Part shown: piece by piece, positions 54,536 to 64,000 of the stretch
Numbering within the stretch: position 1 is the first letter of the stretch
Layout of the letters: each line of letters opens with the position of its first letter
Assembly: GCA_905147135.1 (NCBI GenBank)
Contig: LR990054.1
Coordinates: 15,599,001-15,663,000 of the forward strand
DNA: 64,000 bases
Direction: 5' to 3'
Source: Blastobasis lacticolella
Lineage: Eukaryota; Arthropoda; Insecta; Lepidoptera; Blastobasidae
Notes under the pieces: model-generated
Seen by the model: only the letters and a program-made list of their open reading frames with translations
Told to the model about the DNA's origin: nothing
Database searches by the model: none
Position numbers and translations under genes: made by a program

Positions 54536-54810
54536 TTTTTTATACTACTAAGGTGGCAAACAAGCTTACGGCCTGCCTGATGGTAAGCAGTCACCGCAGC
54601 CTATGGACGTTTGCAATACCAGGGGCATCACCCACGCGTTGCCGACCCCGTAAAAACCTTTTAACCCCTTTCTTGAAGAACTCCATGTTGTACTCTCCAG
54701 GGAAAACCTCTCTAGGTAGTACATTCCACAACCTTAGTGTGCGTGGGAGAAAGTTCCTTTGGAACCGCACAGTTCGCGACCAATTTGGTGCCAAATAGAT
54801 TGGCAAAAGC
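54536..54810 (-). repeat. LINE C-terminal end (family G)
   Basis: The minus frame reads RLWNVLPREVFPGEYNMEFF and GRQRVGDAPG, a clear LINE C-terminus. Best-preserved copy of this family in the window. Confidence 0.65.
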
Positions 54811-56140
54811 GGTCATTGATCTTTTGATCGGAAATCATTCGTTTGGTATAATCGAATTATATTTGGTATTTGTCAAAATGTTATGTAGAACTTATTTGTA
54901 ATAGGACCGGTTTCGTTAACTACTGCCGACTACGTTTCTAATGACTAGTAATGGCAGATATTTAGCGCATACAACTATCTAGATCATTATTACCATTACT
55001 ATTACCATTTGCAAAATAGTTACAACTGAGAGGTCAACGTCCACTATTGCCTATCTATTTCGCACATACTATAGATTGCACCTCTAGTGGGTCTGTGCTC
55101 CATGGTTTTAACACAAAAGTTAGTCAAGTTTAAGTTATGTACACGTGTGTCGTTCCGTGGGTTATTCTCGCCCATTTTACTACACTTTGCTTTTAAAGAG
55201 CCATACTGTCGCGTTAAGTGACGACTGTAAAATTAAATTAAAGTGAACAGCGGCAACGCGCCCGCAAAAGATGGCGTAGTCTTAATACTAGACTTTGTCG
55301 TAAACTAAATACGCAACTGAGTATCTTACTAATCCTACTAAATATATAAAAAAACTTTAAGGATGTATGTTTGTTACTCCTTTATGCAAAAACTACTTAA
55401 CAGATTTTGATTACATTTGGCAGTAATGTAGCTTATAGCTCGTTCTCGCGGGAACGTTCGGTTTGCTTTTTTATGATCGTATTTCATGTTTAAATGAGAT
55501 AGCAATACTCACGACCTCACGACTCACGAATCATAAGAAATCTGAGCGGGCGTAAAAAGGAGGTGGTAGTGGAAAGCAGCTGTAAAACACACCTAAGGGA
55601 ATCTCAGCTCTGAATATATTTTAACATAATCAACGAATATTTAACATATCTAATACAACAGTTATTAGATCATAGATTGATAAAGGTAAAGTTGATAAGC
55701 TAAAAGAAGTAAGACTAGCTAGAACAAGTCACAGTCTAATATATGAATAACTACATTCTGCACTACATATTACACTACTACCACGTATCAAGATCTCATA
55801 TTCCCTCATTGTAGTACGGACCCGGGAGTAACGCAATTTCAATATATATGCGAATTTCTACCACTCCAGTTTGGGAGGTTGCCAATATTCGGGACGAATT
55901 GAAAGGTATCGAGCCAATAGCTATTTGGTATTACTTTGCTTCGTTCCATATGAAAGGGATTCCATATATTAGTTCTCGGGAATGAGATCGAAGGAGTTGG
56001 CTAATTTCGTGAAGTTATCGGGAAATAACCTATCCTCTGTTGTGTTTTCATTAGTTTTTAATATGTGTTTACCCTGCTTTATATTTTCAATGATCAACTT
56101 TAATTATAACTTATTAATCATCAGTATAGAATCATTTAGC
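54811..56140. other. No gene seen
   Basis: AT-rich. A fragment of the ubiquitous AACTACTTAACAGATTTTGA-type repeat is at 55385-55460. Nothing else is recognised. Confidence 0.45.
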
Positions 56141-56144
56141 CATG

Positions 56145-56385
56145 TGGTGTCCGGCACAGTAGAATAGCACAAACCCCTTACACTCGTGGGTGTCGTACGA
56201 GGTGACTAATGTTTTCGAGGCAGAAGATCTAGAGTTTCTATAGACAGAAAAATGGGCAACAGCGTTTTCCATTGTTATATTTATAACACCGCGATCTCCA
56301 ACCCGCCTGCCGAGCGTGGAGATTATGGTAATAACCTCCTTTCGTAGTCCTACAGTGGACTGTTATGGGCTGCGATGATGACTTG
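56145..56385 (+). repeat. Repeat family D copy
   Basis: GGTGTCCGGCACAGTAGAAT through GCGTGGAGATTATGGTAATA to GGGCTGCGATGATGA. Confidence 0.7.
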
Positions 56386-57079
56386 CAAAATAAAACAATA
56401 AAAAGTGTTCAACAACTTTAAGACAGTGTGCCCCAGAAAAGTTTCGCGACACAGGAAAATGGATACCGTTGCTGTTTGCCCGCTTACACTTGATTTCCCT
56501 GTTGTCTCATCTCATTGATATGAATGTTAAGATGTGGCTCTGTGTACGGTATACACAGATTTCCAGACATATACCATTTCGGTGAAGTATTTTGAGCTGA
56601 GGTGGAACATACCAGAATATCATATTGACCTGCAGGAAACGCTCTTAAGAAATGTGCCATACCCCTAACATGTTTGTTGTGTTTGAGAACTTCTCTTATC
56701 GAGAATTTACTGAAACATGTCACAGATATATCTAAAAGCGATGAAATAATTCTATCATCATCTTCGCAACCCATAATAGTCACGGATCGAAGAAACATTT
56801 TATCTAAGCATCTATATACTCTGTGGAATATGTAAGTAATGTTAGCCTCCCAAGAAGAGATTCCACTATAATTTAAACCAGCACGTGTTGCAGACGAAAT
56901 TCAGCTACGAATTTCATAAAGCATCATGTTCGTTACAAACATAAATTAAATTGCTTGCCAAAATCAACATTAGGTACAGAATCACAACGTTGCTTTGAAC
57001 TTTGATAACATAGAGAACGTGATATTCAAAGACGTACAGGAATACTATTAATAATTTGGATATGGATGCTTCGCTCCAA

Positions 57080-57510
57080 TTTTCCCATTCGCCCCGCTTA
57101 CTCCTTAACGGGGCAGATGGGAAAAATTAAATCAATGACTCGAATAGCCCTGGAAGAATGACAAAACAAGTTATATTTATCTCTAATTAGCGACCGACCC
57201 CGGCTTCGCAAGGGTGATCTCAGGCTTTCTATGTAATATTTTCGGAAAAAATATCTAAATGATAGTGGAAACCGCATCAAAATCCGTTGCATGGTTTAGG
57301 AGTTCGCGGATATACAGACAGACAGACAGACGCGGAAAGCGACTTTATTGTATACAATAAAGAGATCAATTAAAGTAAGGCCGGGCCAGGCCACCCAGTC
57401 AGCACCCGTTCATAAGCATGACGCAGGGAGTCATCGCCCAATTTATATTTGCCATTTAGCTGCCATTAATTTATCCCATCTGCCCCGAAAACAGTCGGGG
57501 CAGACGGGAA
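57080..57510. repeat. Repeat mosaic bracketed by two GGGGCAGA hairpins
   Basis: Hairpins CCCATTCGCCCCG...CGGGGCAGATGGG (57084-57121) and CCCATCTGCCCCG...CGGGGCAGACGGG (57475-57508) share their arms. Between them lie an AGACAGACAGACAGACG-type repeat (57230-57360) and a piece of the CR1-like 3' UTR (CAGCACCCGTTCATAAGCAT). Confidence 0.5.
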
Positions 57511-58439
57511 CAAACCAATATGATTCTCTTGCTGTGAGTTTGTGCTTGCTTTTGCTTATTCGCTTCAACATTTCCCGCTCCTGGGACATATAGCGCAATG
57601 AAATACTGAAATGAACTCGTAAAGACACGTGGAGAGGGAAATAAGGAAACAAGTTACCTAATATAAGCGCGGATATGACCTTTTTATGAGTATATTTGGA
57701 ATATACCGGTTGGTAGGTATTACCCGCTAAGATCAGTGGGTGGAATGGTAAATATTTTATCTTTCATCTTACTTTTACGCGTTTTTATTCACTGTTTTGT
57801 GAGAAGAATTTGCATGACAAAAAAGTACTGCCTGTAATCAATCGTACTTACAGTACTCGTACATTCATAAAATCCAATTTATATATGGGAAATACAATCA
57901 CAGAACAAAATGAGATCATATAGTTTTACTAATTCTTCCGGTAATTACCGCTATATAGAGTCCCGTCATGTTTTAAAACCCGATGTTTGCGTCGGAGTGG
58001 GAGTCGAACCTAGGGACCCAAGTGTACTGATTTTAATTTACTTACATGCTATTGATATTCATTTGAGACCCAATTGCAGCTCCACGATTGAGAGAAATTG
58101 GATAATCTGTAAAAGCTTGTATCAAAATAGTCCTAACGTAATCGTAATTGACTCACAGTGGAATATCTATTGTCTTCAAAAATATATCAAGAGACTGACG
58201 TTTGTCCTAAATCGAGTTACAAATGATCAGACTAGCAAATAGTCCAGTGGCAGTTGGACTATTTGCTATAGTCTCTACAATAATTAGCATTACGTGAATG
58301 CTGCAGTCTATAACGTGCAAAATCACCGATATGCCTGGTGACGTAGTTAGGGAACAGATTGTGGCTATAAAAATACTCTCGAATCTCGGTTACAAAGTTA
58401 CTACATATAGACTATATAGACGAGCCTCTTTGGCTTGAC

Positions 58440-58640
58440 TTTTATAATGCGTACGGCTAAGGAGTGGAACGCATTGCCTGCGAGTGTTTTCTCTGATCAA
58501 TATAATGTGGATGCCTTCAAGGCTAGAGTGAATAGGCTGTTCCAAGACGGGCATGCTCCATCTTCGGCCGCATCGTCACTTACCAACAGGTGAGATGGCG
58601 GTCAAATGCCTGTCTTATAAATTATAAAAAAAAAAGAAAA
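58440..58640 (+). repeat. LINE C-terminal fragment with A-rich tail
   Basis: The plus frame includes KEWNALPASVFSDQYN and FKARVNRLFQ, then GGTGAGATGGCGGTCAAATG and an A-rich tail (58624-58647). A complementary piece of the same end lies at 58905-58960. Confidence 0.6.
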
Positions 58641-59036
58641 AAAAAACTATCGCTGTCGAAAAAGGGACTATTGTTTATAAATTTATACTTCATGCACAAA
58701 AAGTACAATGGCGGTCTTAAAGCTAAAATAGCATTATCTACCAGTCTACCAGGAGAGATAACATTCGAAAAAGGTATGCAGTGCGAATATTATCCACACA
58801 TTATAGTAATAACCAATCATGTCAGCGTCTATTTCCCGGGAATGCTCCCGCGCGGGAGTCCGGTGTCCGCCTTGACTGGTCCAGGATTTTTTATTATAGA
58901 CTAGACATTAATTAGACCGCCATCTCACCTGGTGGTGCTCTCACACTCTTTGCATCTGAATTTGAACGACTGAATGGCGATTGACAGTGACATTGACAGG
59001 ACTCTGTATGAACGCTTGCAAGAAAAGTTAACTCGC

Positions 59037-59168
59037 TAGATTGAGGGCCACAAGACTTTACAAGTGATGGCGCTCCTGTCGAATTTGTGTACTGTGGCTG
59101 AACTTGACATTGTCAGTCAAATTTAGTTCCACCAAAAAGTTCCGCAAAGTCTCGTGGCCCTCACTATA
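59037..59168. mobile_element. Short inverted-repeat element (MITE-like)
   Basis: TTGAGGGCCACAAGACTTT at 59041 and AAAGTCTCGTGGCCCTCA ending near 59163 form 17-19-bp imperfect terminal inverted repeats around about 90 bp of non-coding sequence. A TA target duplication is possible but not certain. Confidence 0.5.
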
Positions 59169-59894
59169 CTGTCCGATCGGTTACAACTAGTGTCAAAGAC
59201 TTGGTGGGTCACGTGGTTTAACTTGCTTAGTAGCGATTAACTGCGCGACATCCCCTCTACTGCCATTTGACAAGTCTCTTCTTTCATGACGCGGATTATA
59301 ACAGCGGTGTAGTTGCTCACTTGTCATATATGCTAAACACTGTACAAACCAATGTAAACCAGTCATAGGCGAACTGTTATCCTCCTATTAACCTGTTCAA
59401 GTAGACTTAAGTTTACCTCGTCATAATTTCCAGCTTATACGACTACACTACCGTTTAGCTGAGAAGCAAGTGGTCACACCAATACCGTTGGTTTAGAGTT
59501 GAGTAGACGATTGTTACCAGTATGGAGTTGTACTGTATGACACGCATTGGAATTAAAATTTATAGATTGTCGTAAAATAGAAGTACCTATGCGTGAGAAT
59601 AAGGTAGGCTTTGAGGTATGTAGGGTAGTTGGTCAGTCAGTTAAATGGCTAGTGAGTACTTACGTTTTATTATTATTTTCAGCTCATGCCGGTTTGAAAT
59701 TCCCGCTCGATTCGACATCGTTGTCAATAAAGGTTAAAGCTATTTTTAAATATTTACTTAATACACCTGGCGCTTTTACATTGCATGTTACATGAAACCA
59801 TATTGTGAATGAACCATGAACATCAAAAACGTTGAGACTTGAATTGTTTAAGATTTTATTAAATTGCGAAACCTATTTACAAAATATTGATACT

Positions 59895-60140
59895 AATATT
59901 GGCGTTAATGTCCCGGTTGGGCTCTCGCGCATGAGAGCCCAGGGACCGCCTTGACCATAATCCTGGATTTGGCAGATCAGGTAATTATAGTGGAGCGACT
60001 ACCATCTGCCCTCCGTGGCCCTTCTACCAGGGGAACCTGACCGCATTGGATCATGGTTCAGACGACTACATAACTCAGAAAAGTACTTCTGCCTTACGAG
60101 TAAGATAGGTACCTTCACCACTAGGCCACCGAGGCTCCAT
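59895..60140 (-). repeat. SINE family A, minus strand, with shortened body
   Basis: The minus strand reads a degraded head (GAGCCTCGGTGGCC near 60137), then body motifs and the ATCCAGGATTATGG-type tail. The family middle section (CCGATGCTCTTACGG) is missing. Confidence 0.7.
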
Positions 60141-61239
60141 CACAGTTAAAGGTAATTGCTAGATATCCAAGTTCTGTGAGTTTAGGTTTAATCCATCAAG
60201 TGTATGTTGTAACATTGCAAGAAAATGAAATAATTTTGATAAAACTGTATTTCCTATTGAGACCTGAGTTTAATGTAAGCCATTTGTAATTTAACAGACT
60301 TGGGGCCCTGTACCTTCGGATCTAAGAACCATCTCTACCAGGATCACAGACATTATTACTGAATAATAAGGGTTTCGCAACGTCACTGTACACAGAGCAA
60401 AAAAAATTTGTCATAACCATAAAGGTAGCTAACTTTCCAATCTCTTTGTCACAGTACTAGGGTCACAGAAAATGTTACTAGATAAATAACCTCGACTCTG
60501 GACGCCTCTAAACCCCCAGAATCACAACCGGAAAGTAAGTAATGGTTCGCCACAACGCTGTCCCGGATGGGTCGGAATTGCTTTCGCTGAGATAAGACGG
60601 GATGTTGTATTTCTAAGATAGATGACGAGGTATTTGTTTGTATTGTACTCAGTTTTATCTACAATTTAACTTTAAACGTGCAGATTTAGGCTTAGGTAGA
60701 TATCTCAGCTGACGCCAAGGCTAATAGACTGTGAGAGCGCTGTAGTTTATCCATAGAACACAAGAAAAAAATTGTAGCTACCTTAGATAGTAGAGGCTTA
60801 GGAGGCCTACAAAACGTTGGTCTGCTCGTGCACAACTTGGCCAAATTTTTTTATGATGTACCTTGAAAATTTTCCTTTCGTTCGCTTGGAGTTCGGGCAC
60901 ATGCTTTATCAGCACCAATGACTTTAGCTGCGTCCACATCAGTGAAGTGTTTTACCACAATCTACACGCTTGGCGGGTTGTCGAATGCATTGTTGCAAAT
61001 GCTCCTGGAGCGTATTTTCCACCCGCTGCCATCCATTTTCTGTGGTTTTAGCTTATAACAAGCAATAGGTAGATTCAGATTGAGATTTATTTATTGACCA
61101 AAGTGAATACAAGTTCATTTATATACCTAGCAGTAAATACAGACAAAAATGGGCATTCCTTTAGGGTTCGTCAATAATAGGTAGTAATAACTGTGCGAAT
61201 ATTTCAGTGCTACTCATATTCCTACATCTTATTCCGTAG

Positions 61240-61865
61240 TGCTTGTTGCTTTGTGGTTGCACGTAATAAAAGCTCCTTCGTTCGATACTCGGTTATGCAT
61301 TCTCAATTTTGTTTTGCCAGCCTCGGAGGAAGCGGTTATAATCTCCGGCGCAAGGAAATGGAACTGACTGGCGCTTAACGTTCCGTCTAGCTACTTCAAA
61401 TCAAGCACGAGTAAACAAATTATTTTTCTTTGGATTCGCGGGCTGAAATGCTTGGATTAATTAGTTCGTGGAATGGATGAACTCGTTCGCGGTTCCTTTG
61501 CTTTTGTTTTCGTTTTCAGTGGTATCCTGTCTAGCTGGAGTCCGGTTAAATGTGTACCATTTGCGATTTTTGTCCCCATGCAACAAATTTGTTTTGTTGT
61601 GCTTGTTGCTTTGTGGTGTTGCACGCAATAAAAGCCTTCGTTCGATACTCGGTTATACATTCTCAATTTTGTTTTGCCAGCCTCGGAGGAAGCGGTTACA
61701 ATCTCCGGCGTAAGGAAATGAAACTGACTGGTGCTTCATGTGCTGTCAAATTATTACTTTAAATCAAGCACGGGTAAACAAATGAGTTTTCTTTCGATTC
61801 ACGGTCTGAAATGCCTGGATTAATAAGGCCATGGCTTGGACGAACTCGTTAGCTGTTTTGCTAGG
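61240..61865 (+). repeat. Tandem duplication, unit about 358 bp
   Basis: The segment starting GTGCTTGTTGCTTTGTGG at 61241 recurs at 61599. Both copies continue with TCGTTCGATACTCGGTTAT, GCCAGCCTCGGAGGAAGCGG and CTGAAATGC-type blocks for about 260 bp. The linker segment (GGTATCCTGTCTAGCTGGAG, 61523) has a relative at 63619. Confidence 0.75.
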
Positions 61866-62286
61866 TTTTTGGCGTTTTGTACCTACGAGTACGTCGAAAT
61901 GATAGCGTTTCCTAGTTAAGTGATGTCGTAGTAAAGCTTTCTCTGAGCAGTATTGGAGTTAATATATCGATTTAATTTTTTTGTACCTCGAGTTACGGCC
62001 AGCCTTAATTTATTGTCGAAAATAAACAATATTCCATTTTAAAGTTAGTGTTTGTCGGAATTAGTTTTTGATTCCCGCCTACTTCTCCTTGTTCATTTTG
62101 CTAGGTCTTTTTTTACCATTTTGATAAGTCTGATATATCCTAGGTATCCTAGGTATATAGATAATTTTTGAGCTTGTTTTGGGTTTATATGGTAAGCAGA
62201 TATTTGTAGTCTTAAAAATGATTGACTATTGATTTTCACCTGCCTGCGATGAAGCCTAATGGAAGGTAGATTTGTTTACTTACCAT

Positions 62287-62342
62287 TACTTTGGGGCTAG
62301 ATGGCGCTGTGTGAATTTGTCCACGATTATTTATTTATTAGG
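62287..62342 (+). repeat. SINE family E 3' fragment
   Basis: TTGGGGCTAGATGGCGCTGT followed by GTGAATTTGTCCACG and an ATTTATTTATTA tail. Confidence 0.6.
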
Positions 62343-64000
62343 GCCGCAAGTCCGCTAATTTACTAAGCCCCGATTGCCAATGCCGGTTTTAATAACTACC
62401 ATTGAGCTGCGATTGCGATCCAATTACAATTCAATGGGGACAATGCAATCCAATTACTGGACTTGGGTAATCCCCAAGCTAGACTAATACAATAAAAATA
62501 TTTCCATATCGTGGGTTTGAGCACATTTCACTAATACATATTTGTTTTATTTATAACATTTTATTGGACTTACGACCATTTTTTGTAAATTGCAAGTATA
62601 ATGTCGACTCAAACGTAAAGCTTATTATTATGGCCAGTCTATTCTGAATACCTAAACATTGAAAATGAACGACTTTTTAAAGTATTCTGCGTGCCTAACC
62701 TGGTTTTATTGAACAATAAGGCTTTATTGAAAGTGGCCATTTCATCTTGACCCGTAAAATGGTCAGCAGATTTTAAATGGCTGATAGGTAAGTAGAAAAG
62801 TTTCTATCGTTGACCCCAATTTTTATCGAACATCTCAAATATTTCGATGTCACAAACTCTTCTGTATAAAAATTTGCTCTATTACTTATTTCTTAATCTA
62901 AATTAAAGCTTTATAAATAGGCCCTCAGTCGTTAGATTGTTCAATTGAACTTTGGTGGTTTCAAAATATCTTTTCTTGTAGCACGTTAGAGCACTCTCGT
63001 TTCAAAGTTTCAGATTTAATATTAACAAATCTTAAATCCCGTTTAGCTTCGAAACGATATATTTCAACGAAAATCTATTGAACCACAGACAAAGATATTG
63101 GTTTCTAAATTACGTTTACAAAAGTTTTTTTTTTGTGCGTATACTGAATTTATTAACATTAAATTTTATTGGATTTGATCATGTAATATGGAAATAATAT
63201 CAAATTTCGTTTATACGGAGCTGCCTTCTTTCATTAATCGACACCTATTTCGTCTCACCATACAAGACATGGATTATTCCTGTTTAAAGTAACAAAATGG
63301 GGAATCTCAATATCAATGCAAACATTGGTATAAATAAACAAATAAAAAGACAATTAGGACAAAACAAGCCAACGGGCGAGGAAGCGGGTACGCGGGGGGA
63401 AAGGTCTAGCCTGATTTCTCTTCCTTCCATACAACTAATCTGAAAGGAACACAGTCCACACCGCGGGAAAACGACCTAGTTTTACTTAGATCTAGTATTT
63501 ATTTACTTTCAGCGTCTACCTGCGGTGCCATTCACTGTTAAATTCGAAGAATAAATAAACATTTTACGTGGTACTCTGTCAAGCCTAGGAGTTCGAAAAT
63601 TAATCAATGTTTTAGATGGTATCCTGCCTAGTTGAAGTCCGATTGAATGTGTACCATCGATTTTGCGATTTTTGACGATTTTTCAAGTAAAACTTCTTGC
63701 GTGGTTATGTCCTCTCTGTTCTGCATTTATCCCACTTAAAATATGAATGTTAATACATGAAAAAACATTTAAAAAATCTCAAATTTCCATAACTACACGA
63801 CTCTTTCAGCGCGTACTTTTCCATACAACCCGTCTGATTTAACTGTGCACCGAATACCAGTAAATGCGACCCCCCTTTATTAATATCATATTATTGTTTG
63901 TTATTACACTACACTAGTGTACACTTTTGGTACCTGCATTTAAGTTAAACCTGTTCCTATGACTCCAAGGTTTGCTGGTAGAAAACTCAATTAATGAGTT
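62343..64000. other. No gene seen at the right edge
   Basis: AT-rich. The only recognised feature is a relative of the 61523 segment at 63605-63675 (GGTATCCTGCCTAGTTGAAG, GAATGTGTACCATCGATTTT). Confidence 0.45.

Noticed and set aside
61468..61762. Signal-peptide-like frames (MNSFAVPLLLFSF and others)
   Set aside because: They overlap a tandem repeat, the copies do not keep the frame, and there is no splice or polyA support.

Overview
The window is AT-rich, intron-rich insect DNA, almost certainly from a moth (Lepidoptera, possibly Noctuoidea). The evidence is a set of tRNA-derived SINEs and 5'-truncated LINE ends with short simple-repeat tails of the kind that litter lepidopteran genomes, spliced odorant-binding-protein genes, and GT-AG introns full of these repeats. 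Four protein-coding genes can be supported; most of the remaining sequence is mobile-element debris.

Positions 4738-39275 hold three tandem plus-strand genes for Plus-C-type odorant-binding proteins (OBPs): 4738-8283 (142 aa), 22975-29891 (188 aa) and 31164-39275 (207 aa). I built all three models by hand from splice signals. Each has five coding exons and only phase-0 introns. Exon 4 always begins exactly on a cysteine, and exon 5 always begins X-Cys-Pro. They are therefore paralogues from local duplication, which repeats have since spread apart (introns up to 3.5 kb, intergenic gap about 14.7 kb). They probably encode secreted carriers of small hydrophobic molecules.

Tail to tail with the third OBP lies a minus-strand gene (45313 to 39620, three exons, about 1412 aa). 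It encodes a secreted protein with a signal peptide, a roughly 900-residue Thr/Ser/Pro/Lys-rich mucin-like region and a C-terminal serpin domain. The usual reactive-centre hinge is not recognisable, so it is probably a non-inhibitory serpin. The 3' ends of this gene and of the third OBP lie within about 30 bp of each other or overlap.

Between OBP genes 1 and 2 is a near full-length CR1/Jockey-like LINE on the minus strand (about 11983-16830). Its ORF1 has an SGNH-esterase-like core behind Ala-rich tandem repeats. Its ORF2 (endonuclease plus reverse transcriptase) is broken by one frameshift and one stop. Other structures with visible boundaries are a 905-bp hAT-like element with an 8-bp target duplication inside OBP gene 3, a 308-bp RTE-type fragment nested in a SINE with a 9-bp duplication, a 259-bp foldback element with CATGA ends and an 8-bp duplication, and a roughly 430-bp long-arm palindrome upstream of the serpin gene.

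From about 46 kb to the right edge I see no convincing gene, only SINE/LINE fragments, small inverted-repeat elements, a tandem duplication near 61.2-61.9 kb and unassigned AT-rich sequence. No rRNA gene, functional tRNA gene or CRISPR array is visible.
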